A stretch of DNA of 64,000 bases, from positions 511,498 through 575,497 of the forward strand of contig MEHQ01002219.1 in the NCBI GenBank assembly GCA_008828725.1, read 5' to 3'. Position 1 is the first letter of the stretch. Each line of letters starts with the position of its first letter. Position numbers and translations under genes: made by a program. Below, piece by piece: positions 24,701 to 31,089 of the stretch. This DNA comes from Saccharina japonica (lineage: Eukaryota > Sar > Phaeophyceae > Laminariales > Laminariaceae). Under the pieces are notes generated by a model that worked only from the letters and a program-made list of their open reading frames with translations, made no database searches and had not been told where the DNA came from.

Positions 24701-25976
24701 CCTGGGGTGCATGGTTTTTTATCTGAGGGTACCTATAATGTTTTCTTAAGTCGGGGTGGTCATCGCGGTATCGCATCGACCGCCTCAAAACTGCAGATGC
24801 CGCCAGCCACGCTATATATACTGCGTGTACAGTGCGTGCACGGCCACTGTTGATCTGTCGGTGTAATTGTCGAAGTTGGCATTGCGGCCTGAATTCAGTC
24901 CTATTTGCACGATGTTAATGGTTAAAACTTGTTTCGGTCGTGCCAGGCGGTACGTGCCTACTTTCTTAACGCTAACCCATATTTACCACGCAACGGTCGT
25001 TGTGCGCGAACGTGTGATCGTACCTGTGAACTGCAGAACTGCGAGTAACGTCGTACTTCCTACGGAGTTCGACAGCAGCACGAATTGCGGTCAGTGACTC
25101 TCTATTACCTTAATTTGAACCATATTCTACTTCAGATGTAGTATCCTCTGGCCAATGTATATGTGGTTAACGGGGCTTGATTATTCTGCAATTTTTCCAG
25201 TATCGCTGAAATGCATTTTACCCTTGTTTTGATATTCGTAGACCATGCGGCTTTGCTGTAAGCTGTTTTTTGTTGGTTTGCTCTTCCATGACTCTTAAGG
25301 CCAAATTCGGAGTGAGGTGCACAGCTCTGTATGTGACGCGTTGTATCAACGGTACGTGCCCGCTTCTAGTATATTTTCTCTCTAACTACCGAGGAACCAA
25401 AACCTTCAGACAGACCGTCAGTCTGCTCCACCCTAAAAGGAGGTCTTGAGTTAAGAAATCGCGCGAAACAAAATACAGACTATTTCTATAACACAACAAT
25501 AAGAACGAAACGTCTTGACGGTGAACCTCGAGCTGCTATATCGGACGGTAGGTGTATATCGTAGGACAACTAGGATTACTTCCGCGTGAGGGTCGTTATC
25601 TCATCGGTCAATATTTAGCTTGTCATACTCTGATTGGTTCATATTTGGCATGTCATAGTACCGATTCAAAAGCCCCTCGTCTGCCGTAACTAAGCATCAT
25701 GGCTCACCTGATGTTAATACACGACACTTGAATGGTTTCACGTGACCGGCGAATGGTATATACCAGCATTTAGACGGTGTCCAACCGGTTGGCATGTCCG
25801 ACACTCCGCTTTGAAACTTTGCACTTCTTACCGAATGAACCCAATGATGTACATGTTCTCATCACCTCGCAGAATGCCCGTGGACCCCCACCTGCGACGA
25901 AAATGGTTCTCCCTGCGAGTGTCAGCCTGGAAACAAAGGCTACAGCTGCGGTGTGTGGCGTATTAGGAACATGTAG
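1..25976 (+). CDS. LRR receptor-like gene, 5' partial, 72-nt cassette exons
   Basis: One plus-strand gene or gene-plus-cassette array, entered from the left. Sixteen LRR exons (1-52, 1508-1579, 1972-2043, 7982-8053, 8859-8930, 9390-9461, 14901-14972, 15361-15432, 16235-16306, 17197-17268, 18180-18251, 19286-19357, 20033-20104, 20919-20990, 21801-21872, 22340-22411) are followed by a cap exon (24559-24600), a linker exon (25037-25089) and an EGF-like exon (25873-25976 or ending near 25950). Every complete LRR exon is 72 nt, phase 2 on both sides, and fits LxxLxLxxNxLxxLPxxxF; nearly all have AG acceptors and GTGAG/GTAAG donors. LRR domains of this shape bind ligands, and the EGF-like module suggests an extracellular receptor. 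Brown-algal LRR-ROCO genes share the exon layout, but no Roc GTPase is visible here. The signal peptide and start lie outside the window. Which cassettes enter mature mRNA is unknown. Confidence 0.65.
1508..1579 (+). pseudogene. LRR exon 2, carries an in-frame stop
   Basis: The exon is 72 nt between a CAG acceptor (1505-1507) and a weak GTGGGA donor. It reads NLGHN, then a TAA codon, then LIPLPEKIFDGLGSLDQ. The stop falls where the LRR consensus has a variable residue after Asn. The paralogue at 14901-14972 is open at this codon. Because the exon is symmetric, skipping it keeps the frame; including it would truncate the protein. It is best seen as a decaying cassette. Confidence 0.75.
1972..2043 (+). 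CDS. LRR exon 3
   Basis: The exon lies between a pyrimidine-rich TTTCAG acceptor and a GTAAGT donor, is exactly 72 nt and is phase 2 at both ends. It encodes DLSDNALSMLPAGIF followed by KDMTSLST and a split Leu codon. All framework positions are intact. The nearest relative is the exon at 15361-15432, which differs mainly at an exposed strand residue (D versus Y). Confidence 0.85.
2345..2825. repeat. Minisatellite array, CAGAACTTACAGAAGTTCCG family
   Basis: About ten units of roughly 40-45 bp, alternating between a form followed by GGTACGGGTATG and a form followed by GGTATTGTGGCAC. Each unit holds the short inverted repeat GAACTT/AAGTTC. It is stop-free over long stretches on both strands, which yields misleading open frames rich in TELTEVPGTG (plus) or FCEFCN (minus). 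Confidence 0.85.
3790..4195. repeat. Minisatellite array, second copy in the same element
   Basis: The same unit and alternation as at 2345-2825, in the same orientation, about 1 kb further on at the other end of the element. Confidence 0.85.
4660..5888. other. No gene seen
   Basis: This is the intron/intergenic tract after LRR block B. I see no LRR cassette, splice-flanked open stretch or repeat with a partner elsewhere in the window. Confidence 0.4.
5889..6122 (+). repeat. Two-copy tandem duplication, 118-bp period
   Basis: ATATCCACAAAATATCAATA starts near 5890 and again near 6008; the two copies are nearly identical, with scattered substitutions. The high similarity suggests a young duplication. 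No coding sense is evident. Confidence 0.85.
6404..6985 (+). CDS. Unrecognised 193-codon open frame
   Basis: The longest plus-strand open frame in this part runs from ATG to TAA. Composition is not strongly biased, and the C-terminal half (about residues 60-150) has a mix of aromatic and charged residues that could be a protein or a relic. No domain is recognised. It lies in the long interval between LRR blocks on the same strand, so it could be an intron-located chance frame. Antisense frames are also open in part. Confidence 0.12.
   Translation: MLMSVVGVALLYSSGIMSYHRTITHSVTEVVRCSGVGLSKAGSDQIKRPVKAKVDLPDAHLSARFFRYWATGLIIRELYLYFRCAFWAAISNIRKQLHSCMIKHEGLTQSNLENRGMLFRQKHNFERPPPHDTLHGLDPTWIMMPERLFYFNFFRVVSGSARTKRSVQTATTSQAISYTRDLFGEWGYPCGRT
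7702..7856 (+). mobile_element. MITE, GACG...GTC family, copy 1 (3' part missing)
   Basis: It begins GACGAATACTACGGTAGCGG and follows the family through CCCGATGAATAATTCC to about 7856, then loses similarity. The right inverted repeat is not found. Confidence 0.6.
7982..8053 (+). CDS. LRR exon 4
   Basis: The exon is 72 nt, phase 2/2, with a GATTAG acceptor and a GTGAGT donor. It encodes LLAGNMINSLRADIF then DDTVALET. The usual LP is LR here. It is the paralogue of the exon at 19286-19357: the convex half (ADIFDDTVALET) is identical while the strand half differs (LLAGNMINSL versus HLGHNEISSL). Confidence 0.8.
8859..8930 (+). CDS. LRR exon 5
   Basis: The exon is 72 nt, phase 2/2, with a CCCAG acceptor and a GTGAGT donor. 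It encodes GIERNELSTLPTGLF then EATPALKS. It is the fourth member of the family that is triplicated at 20.0-21.9 kb; the upstream intron is homologous to those copies as well. Confidence 0.85.
9390..9461 (+). CDS. LRR exon 6
   Basis: The exon is 72 nt, phase 2/2, with an ATCAG acceptor and a GTGAGT donor. It encodes SLQNNYITTLPADIF then ANKPAMET. It is the paralogue of the exon at 22340-22411 and sits last in the same three-exon block order (4-5-6 matches 12-13/14/15-16). Confidence 0.85.
9470..9610 (-). repeat. Decayed minisatellite of the GTTCCGGGTACGG family, opposite orientation
   Basis: GGTACCCGGCACTTCGGTAA directly follows LRR exon 6, with further GGTACCG-like pieces to about 9610. It corresponds to the complement of the array at 2345-2825. 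Confidence 0.5.
9965..11700. other. Low-complexity tract, no gene seen
   Basis: AT-rich runs, TATATA stretches and CAG/CTG-rich pieces. Short open frames here are Gln/His-rich and follow the microsatellite composition. A 22-codon ATG stretch before GTAAGT near 10284 is the only splice-like feature. Confidence 0.4.
11700..13110 (+). repeat. Interspersed GTACTCGTAGGGAGGTGGA minisatellite
   Basis: At least nine occurrences of AGTATRTGTACTCGTARRGAGGT spaced 50-300 bp, alternating with a longer module containing TTTCTGGTCGGTTGTTTCCTG and AATGCGGGATAATGA (near 11580, 12370, 12630 and 13020). Together they form a degenerate compound repeat inside the long interval between LRR blocks. Confidence 0.65.
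13560..13835 (-). repeat. Minisatellite, GGTACCCGACACTTCGGTA units
   Basis: About six units of 40-60 bp, each with an ACCGGTACC(C)GACACTT core followed by GGTAGGTTNGT-like sequence. It is the complement of the 2345-2825 family with substantial divergence. Confidence 0.7.
14901..14972 (+). CDS. LRR exon 7, acceptor AG not conserved
   Basis: The exon reads NLRDNWVISLPENVF then DGLLSLGH, is open through 72 nt and ends at a GTGAGC donor. The two bases before it (14899-14900) are GG, not AG; the paralogous exon at 1508-1579 has CAG there. Unless another acceptor is used, this cassette would be skipped, which leaves the frame unchanged. Confidence 0.65.
15361..15432 (+). CDS. LRR exon 8
   Basis: The exon is 72 nt, phase 2/2, with a TTTTAG acceptor after a T-rich tract and a GTAAGT donor. 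It encodes YLSDNALSTLPIGIF then KDTTSLST. It lies 460 bp after exon 7, the same spacing as exons 2 and 3 (464 bp), which identifies the two-exon block as one duplicated unit. Confidence 0.85.
16235..16306 (+). CDS. LRR exon 9
   Basis: The exon is 72 nt, phase 2/2, with a CGAACAG acceptor and a GTGAGT donor. It encodes HLHHNQLNELPADLL then HGLTDITL. It has no close paralogue in the window, so it may belong to the older backbone of the gene. Confidence 0.85.
16697..16882 (-). mobile_element. SINE, 5'-truncated copy
   Basis: It shares about 185 bp with the SINE body at 30004-30190 (CATCCCATTTATTATCTTCG, then CAGATCCGGGGTCACAAAGT). Read on the minus strand it ends in an A-rich tail with C; the tRNA-like head is absent. 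It sits in the intron between LRR exons 9 and 10. Confidence 0.7.
17197..17268 (+). CDS. LRR exon 10
   Basis: The exon is 72 nt, phase 2/2, with a GTTCAG acceptor and a GTGAGT donor. It encodes DLSSNNLSSLPEGLF then RSAQDITV. It is a textbook LRR framework. Its upstream intron contains a 5'-truncated SINE copy at 16697-16882. Confidence 0.85.
18180..18251 (+). CDS. LRR exon 11
   Basis: The exon is 72 nt, phase 2/2, with a GTTAG acceptor and a GTGAGT donor. It encodes IFAVNLIASLPPDLF then KGCKSLEF. It has a Cys in the convex part and a more hydrophobic strand than the other cassettes. No close paralogue is visible. Confidence 0.8.
19286..19357 (+). CDS. LRR exon 12
   Basis: The exon is 72 nt, phase 2/2, with an ATTCAG acceptor and a GTGAGC donor. 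It encodes HLGHNEISSLPADIF then DDTVALET. It is the first exon of the second copy of the 4-5-6 block and the paralogue of the exon at 7982-8053. Confidence 0.85.
20033..20104 (+). CDS. LRR exon 13, triplicated family, copy 1
   Basis: The exon is 72 nt, phase 2/2, with a CCCAG acceptor and a GTAAGT donor. It encodes LIHFNELSSLPTGLF then QATPALKA. It is the first of three tandem units of about 885 bp, each consisting of this exon type plus its intron. Confidence 0.85.
20919..20990 (+). CDS. LRR exon 14, triplicated family, copy 2
   Basis: The exon is 72 nt, phase 2/2, with a CCCAG acceptor and a GTAAGT donor. It encodes GIEYNELSSLPTGLF then QATPALQL. Against copy 1, the central 47 nt differ at only two synonymous positions, while the codons for the exposed strand residues carry amino-acid changes. 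Confidence 0.85.
21801..21872 (+). CDS. LRR exon 15, triplicated family, copy 3
   Basis: The exon is 72 nt, phase 2/2, with a CCCAG acceptor and a GTGAGT donor. It encodes DIDSNELSTLPTGLF then QATPALKT. Its nucleotide sequence is closer to exon 5 (8859-8930) in places, for example the shared ACG Thr codon before LP, suggesting that this copy retains the ancestral state of the block. Confidence 0.85.
22340..22411 (+). CDS. LRR exon 16, last full cassette
   Basis: The exon is 72 nt, phase 2/2, with an ACCAG acceptor and a GTGAGC donor. It encodes GLRNNFITTLAADIF then ANTTAMET. It is the paralogue of exon 6. It is followed by a 2.1-kb intron before the cap exon. Confidence 0.85.
22689..23165 (+). 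repeat. Two-copy tandem duplication, ~235 bp, diverged
   Basis: GGACTAAACACATGGCGAGC (near 22692) recurs as GGACTGAACACGTGGTGAGC (near 22920), and homology runs through TTTTCGTTT to the end of each copy. It lies in the intron before the cap exon. Confidence 0.7.
23170..24558. other. Intron tract before cap exon, nothing recognised
   Basis: No LRR-like cassette, repeat partner or conserved open stretch is visible. Confidence 0.4.
24559..24600 (+). CDS. LRR C-terminal cap exon
   Basis: The exon is 42 nt, enters and leaves in phase 2, and lies between a GCGCAG acceptor and a GTGAGA donor. It encodes DLNYNAGLQCLPE plus a split Thr codon. The DLxxNxxLxCLP motif is the usual start of an LRR C-terminal cap, where a Cys replaces the next repeat. 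This marks the end of the LRR stack and the transition to the membrane-proximal part. Confidence 0.7.
25037..25089 (+). CDS. Linker exon of LRR gene (candidate)
   Basis: After a CTGCAG acceptor, one base completes the Thr codon of the cap exon. Then come TASNVVLPTEFDSSTNC and a final G (phase 1), with a less usual GTCAGT donor. Its phase matches both the cap exon upstream and the EGF-like exon downstream, and the Cys it adds fits a capped LRR end. Phase agreement alone has a sizeable chance probability, so this call is moderate. Confidence 0.45.
25873..25976 (+). CDS. EGF-like exon of LRR gene (candidate 3' end)
   Basis: After a TCGCAG acceptor, two bases complete the codon left by the linker exon (phase 1). 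The frame then reads CPWTPTCDENGSPCECQP followed by GNKGYSCG. Cys spacing is C-x5-C-x6-C-x-C-x8-C, and CxCxPGxxGxxC is the hallmark of an EGF-like module, a disulfide-rich extracellular fold. The frame reaches a TAG at 25974-25976, so this could be the last exon; alternatively a GTGTGT donor right after the final Cys codon continues in phase 1. Two other frames are also open here, which lowers confidence. Confidence 0.5.
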
Positions 25977-28900
25977 GGTTTCGCCGACTTTCCATACGAA
26001 GTATGTGCCAAAGGCCGTGCCAGCCGTAGCTATCCTCGACATGTTGAAAGTATGCCACGTCCGGCCAGGGCTTGACACATTGGACATTGAGTCGATTCGC
26101 ACTGCACGCTCTATGTACTACAGGGCAGATACATCCCTGGCATGGAAAATTTCGATAGTCCAACTTAACTTGTAGCGTTTAGGCTACGAGGTTTGCGTTG
26201 AGACCCGGCGCAGCACCTCCAACCTACAGCGTAGGGATCTACAGTATATTCAATCTAGATCGATTTCCGTCTGACATATGTATAGTTTCGTTGTCTTCCC
26301 CCAAATACTAGCTATTCTCGCCCGGCCAACACTTCGTGGAAATGTCTTGATGGATAACAGCCAGCGTCGTTGCCGCTTACCGATTTATGTTCTCCACACG
26401 ATGTGAGTACCGTTATATTGAAAGCGAGGAGAATCGGCATTCGACCAGAACGGACGAACAACAAGCAGCTGCGGTAAACATTTACTAAGTTCACATCATA
26501 CACACCAAGTTTGGACCTGGTTCGTCTGGAAGCTATATGAATATGCTTGAATCGTGTGGCCTGTGTTTCAAACACAATCAGGATGGCTACAATACATTTG
26601 TAGACTGTGCCCTTTGCACATTTCAAGGAAATCGCCGGAGTCACAGATTACATACATATGCCGCATGACATGCCATGTGCTGTTACCTCACATTGCGTCG
26701 TCAGGGCGATCACAACGTAGTGACCTTGTTTATCGGTAATCATGGTTAACCGCGCCATGCTAGAAGCAAGATTTACCACCCCGAGTAACAGAAGTCGTGC
26801 ATGTATAATAACCTGGATACTTTCACCAGATTTGAATAGCTTTTTGATACACGTACAATAACGATTACCCCGTTTCGACATCCTTCCCTGCCTCATCGTT
26901 GGTATGTTGTTCGCAGTGGCACCATCTTCCGACGTTGTGAGGGCGTTTTCGTGTCCTTAATCAGGCGAGTGGTAGTCGCCCTGACAAGGTATTGCTCCTC
27001 TGATTCCGACATTAATGCCGGTGTGAAATATTTGCCCGAACGAGTTTTCAACGAACAGCAATCCTTACTCGCAACACCAGGTGACACACAGGAATATTGA
27101 TAATACGCCACAAAATGGTAATCTCACACTCCTCGGCGAGCGAGAACCCTGGTTTGCAACCTTGTGCTAGACGATTCGTGACTGCACTGCCAGGCCAACG
27201 TTGGTATTTATGTTCTCCACGTCAGCCAGTGCTCGAAACAATATATATCGTCGATGAACTAATCTAAACCGCTTGCACCCGATTTTATGACGTCCCTGGC
27301 CACAACGTTCAGGTGCACAAAACTGTTAGGGAACATGCCTTTGGACCCCTTTAAGGCCCGGAGTTCCTCCAGCTGAGAAACCGCCAAAAAATAAACTAAA
27401 CATGTCACAGTGTTACTGGATGTGCTCCATACAACTGCGTGTAGTATGCATACACTGTTCCTTCGACAGGGCAATGCGCAAGGAGGGGGGGGTATCTAGT
27501 GCAGACACATTATCGAGTTGTCAACGCTCAGGGATCCCGTACATGTTGATCTATCTGATATTCAACGCCAACATTCCAAATTCTGGTGAATGTGCGCTAA
27601 GTATACGTGGGTATTGGGGAAGTCATTATTGGCACTTTCCGTTCATAGTATATTAAAGCTTTAGGGATGAAGCGGGGTGGAATGTCGCACGTGTCGCGCT
27701 GTCGGCACACCTACTTTGACCTCGTGGCCAGGCGAACCACTGCAGCCGCATGTTCAGTCGACTGCTGCCATGCGCTATGATTGGTTCGCCTCATGTAGCA
27801 CCGGGTAAAAAGAAAACTCGCCTTGTTGGCTTCTCGACAAAAGGGGTTCCTACGATACTAGTGTGTATCGGGTATACCACTCGTATAGCATACTAATGGA
27901 TAGTTCGTATTTACGTGGTCGTTATGGAACCAAAATGAGTATTTAAACAGAAATTGATATCGAGATTTCGCTTTCGGGTTACAGGTTTCTCTTAGCAATT
28001 GTTTATGATGACATCTGGTATTGCCTTTTCACCTTGGGAACTGAGTCCGCTTGAGATTTGTTATGAGATTGTATACCTGGAAATCTGCGACACGTCTTTC
28101 GGGGCGTGTGTTATCTCGTAGCGGGTACGAGATTTGTATGCTGATACCACAGTGTTCGATGCCGATCCACGGAGATACAGGGCTTCGTATCGTGTGCCAT
28201 GGTGTCTCCCTGGATGGAGCTGCCCTTCAAGGAAATCGGATATAAGTGTTTTAGTATAATGTGTAGCGAGGACGTATATTTTTAGCTGACTCGTCCCCGG
28301 ATGGGTCTTGAGATATTTGAGACTGCCCTCCGAGGATTTCGATAATGCTAAACGGTACGGCCCGGTGACGTGACAGAATTGTACGTTACTAGAGCCTGTG
28401 CAAGTAGACACATGTTGAATACTTGAGGTGGGGTGTCTGTTCAAACAACAATGAGACCCGTGTGAGTTCGGTGGCATTGGGATACGTTCGAGTCGCTCTC
28501 TTTAGGAAGAATGGTGGTGTGAGCCACGTGTTGTGTTTATTGATGCGTCGGCGAACTTCCCAGCTGCGTGGTTTGTGGGTGCATACGGTCATTCCGTATC
28601 AGGATGAGTTCAGCACGGGGAAGCTTGAGTCACGCGGTATGGTGAAAAATAGCCACAGCTGGCCATTAGCTCAAGCAGAAGATAAACTACGAGTATTTCA
28701 TGCAATCACTAACTGCGAAATTGAACTGGCCCAGAAGAGAGCCAAACTACCCAACATGATGTGCTGCGCCCGCCAGCCATCCTAACATACCCATAACTTC
28801 TTGTGTTCAGAACAACATGATAAATCATCAATCATATCCGTATTCGCATGGAGTTACATCTTGCGGACCCTGATGTATACAACCTTGGCATCCGAAGAAG

Positions 28901-29724
28901 GTGCCAGCGCCCCTGCTTGCGTCATTGCCTTGCTTCTAGCATTCACGCCGTCGTTTACCCCCCCCTCCTATAAGGACCCCCCCCTGAAAAATATATGATA
29001 TATGTTTAGGTTGGGTTGGCGTCGGTTGGCAACGACGCTGTAAAGCACGCCTCTCACTGCGTGAGCTAGACAACCAGGGTACCGTTTGTTTTTTGTTTTT
29101 GTTTTTTGGCGGTTACCAAAGCTGGCGGTCGAGTTAGACCATTTGTGCGGGGTGGAGAACCTTTGGTCCGCACAAGGAGAATTATCGTGTCACGTGATGT
29201 GTATATGGTCAGGCATCCGTGAGGCAGTTACGTAGTGCTCCCATTGCTGTCTCAGGATGTGACCTTACCAGAAATTAAATTAACTCATTGAAGCTGTCGT
29301 CTATATGCAAGTCCGCCTCAGAGGCGGTTCTTAGCAGGATGCAGCTCGCCCTCCATGCGACTCGCCCAATACCTCACGGCGCTTCGCGCTTGGTGCAAGC
29401 AATGTCTGCCTGGTTGGTGAAAACCCAACGTGCTCCGTCCCGGCATTGTAGGGATGCGAGGGTCTATGGTCATATGACTACGGCCGTGCACGACATGAGT
29501 ACACCCCCCCCCCCCCTCCCCTGTAAGGATACAATCGTACTATCCGCCCGTAACACCAACCAACAAAACGCTAACACCCCCCAACTCACCCCGATCATAA
29601 TCAGCACATGCGTAAAACTTGTACAGTGGAATGCCGTCTTTGACACTTTGGTTGTTCCGAAACAAGGCACTCCCAGTAAGGTGGTACATGGACACAAAGT
29701 CGTGAAACCGCTTGCCACGACTAG
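25977..29724. other. Largely non-coding, candidate exons only
   Basis: The stretch has short open frames on both strands but no recognisable domain. A CxxC-x12-CxxC peptide (plus strand, near 26550-26610) and the splice-flanked 26361-26402 stretch are the only coding-like signals. A C-run lies near 29503-29515. Confidence 0.35.
26361..26402 (+). other. Phase-compatible candidate exon downstream of EGF-like exon
   Basis: The stretch between an AACAG acceptor and a GTGAGT donor is 42 nt. It is open in the phase-1 frame that would follow a 25950 donor and reads SVVAAYRFMFSTR. A similar FMFST peptide can be read near 27205. No domain is recognised; it is listed because splice sites and phase agree. 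Confidence 0.2.
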
Positions 29725-29985
29725 AATCCGCAGTACGCCGGTTACCGCCGTGTGGATGGAGGGTATTTCAATTGGGCGGCCTGTCTCGTTTTTGAGGGAT
29801 GGTTCCTCTATATGACGGTCTGGCGCTTTCTTGTGGCCGGTGGAGACCTCCACATCGGTACATACATCATCACCCTGGCGCTCGTACTGTACTTACTCAC
29901 AGCAGTACGCCACGCCAGGATGACATTCATCGAGGCGCGTGCCTTTACGCCATTGCAACTGGCGGAAATCAAGCACTGTTTCTAG
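29725..29985 (+). CDS. Probable terminal exon with two membrane segments
   Basis: An open stretch begins after CTAG (29724) or CGCAG (29733), with acceptors in phase 0, and ends at a TAG at 29983-29985. It contains two hydrophobic helices, around WAACLVFEGWFLYMTVWRFL and IGTYIITLALVLYLLTAV, the second followed by Arg/His-rich sequence (RHARM), and a short polar tail FTPLQLAEIKHCF. It looks like the membrane-spanning end of a protein. It might be the distal end of the LRR gene or a separate gene. No upstream exon could be linked with confidence. A SINE was inserted 18 bp after the stop. Confidence 0.35.
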   Translation, partial: NPQYAGYRRVDGGYFNWAACLVFEGWFLYMTVWRFLVAGGDLHIGTYIITLALVLYLLTAVRHARMTFIEARAFTPLQLAEIKHCF

Positions 29986-30003
29986 AGGCGAGCATGACAC
30001 AGT

Positions 30004-30330
30004 TTTGTTTTGTTTTGTTTTCCATCCCATTTATTATCTTCGCACTTCCATCTTTCTCCCTCCCTAGTCGCAACTCAGATCCGGGGTCACAAAGTAGGCT
30101 CTTCTCCCTCCTCCCCCACTACGGTTCTTGCCTTGCATTTTTATCGCGAGAAGAGATCAGTACTTTCTTCCCTCGTCAACTCTCGTCGAATTTTGCTTAC
30201 CCACGCTATAATATGCGCCCTCGACAGACGGTGTCATTTGAGAATAAAAACCTCCATGGGGAGAATCGAACCTTCGACATCCTGACCTACAGGCTTCGTG
30301 GCTACCAGTTGAACCACCGGGGCGACCGGC
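30004..30330 (-). mobile_element. tRNA-derived SINE, apparently full length
   Basis: Read on the minus strand, the head (from about 30323) starts GCCCCGGTGGTTCAACTGGT, which fits a tRNA acceptor stem plus polymerase III A box. GGTTCGATTCT about 45 bp later fits a B box. A ~180-bp body follows, and the element ends in repeated AAAAC units. It is flanked by ACACAGT direct repeats at 29997-30003 and 30331-30337. tRNA-head SINEs are copied by LINE machinery. The body is shared with 16697-16882, which confirms a dispersed family. Confidence 0.75.
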
Positions 30331-30337
30331 ACACAGT

Positions 30338-31089
30338 GGAGTACTGTTGAATGCTTCCGGTGGTATTGGGAGTCTCGTCTCCGTCATGCTGCACTGTTCT
30401 GGATTGGTTCGTGTATATCAACCCCATATCGGCTGCGTAAGAATAATCTCAGTACTCTAGTACCGTAATCGTCTTCGAAGAATTTATGTGCGTATTGCAA
30501 TTCTGTCGTCCTGATTGGATGCCATTATTTACAACCAACGACCAGTAGCACACACCTGTGGATGTCGCTCACGATTGACCACATTTCAGCCCCTGGTTGT
30601 CGTCACTTACAGCATTCCTCCATCGTACAGTGGTCCTTTTCGCTAGCATATGGACGTTGAAATCCATACGTATATACTGTGGTGTGCAGTAACTAAAACT
30701 GATTCGAGTACATCAGTATCTAGTGTAGATATTGGGGTACATTCAATATGCGGATATATGACGAGTTCGTTTCAGCTCGGTCTGTTGTATGTCCGAAGCA
30801 TCTCCAATAGGAACAATGGTGTCAATGCTTGCTAGAATTTTGCTGGGGCGTTGTAAAACCCTTATATTGAACGTACGGGTGACTGTGGAGTAAACAGTCC
30901 GCATCATGGCGATTATACATAGATGATAAAGTGCAAGTATCCCTGACCCCTATCACTCCACTCCTCTTTTCTCGACCACTCTCCACTCCTCTCTGGTCCT
31001 TTACAACATATTCTCGTCGTTTTCTCCTTCGCTCTTGGTCCTTCAGTTTAGTCTTCTTTCCATCCTGTCCGCAGTAGCGCCCTTTTCAA
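30338..31089. other. No gene seen; CT-rich end
   Basis: Unique sequence, then a pyrimidine-rich stretch (about 30945-31075) just downstream of the gypsy fossil's 3' end on the minus strand. No terminal repeat was recognised in it. Confidence 0.35.

Noticed and set aside
26534-26670. CxxC-x12-CxxC peptide, possible zinc-binding exon
   Set aside because: No clear acceptor or donor in the right frame and no recognisable family; four cysteines in a short frame are not enough.
27259-27474. Minus-strand frame resembling a short LRR or coiled coil (LEELRALKG)
   Set aside because: Does not fit the LRR consensus, has no cassette-type splice borders and no paralogue in the window.
1-31000. Roc-COR GTPase or kinase domain expected for ROCO-type or kinase-type LRR genes
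   Set aside because: Looked for GxxxxGK(S/T) and kinase motifs after the LRR exons and found none; the EGF-like exon argues for another architecture.
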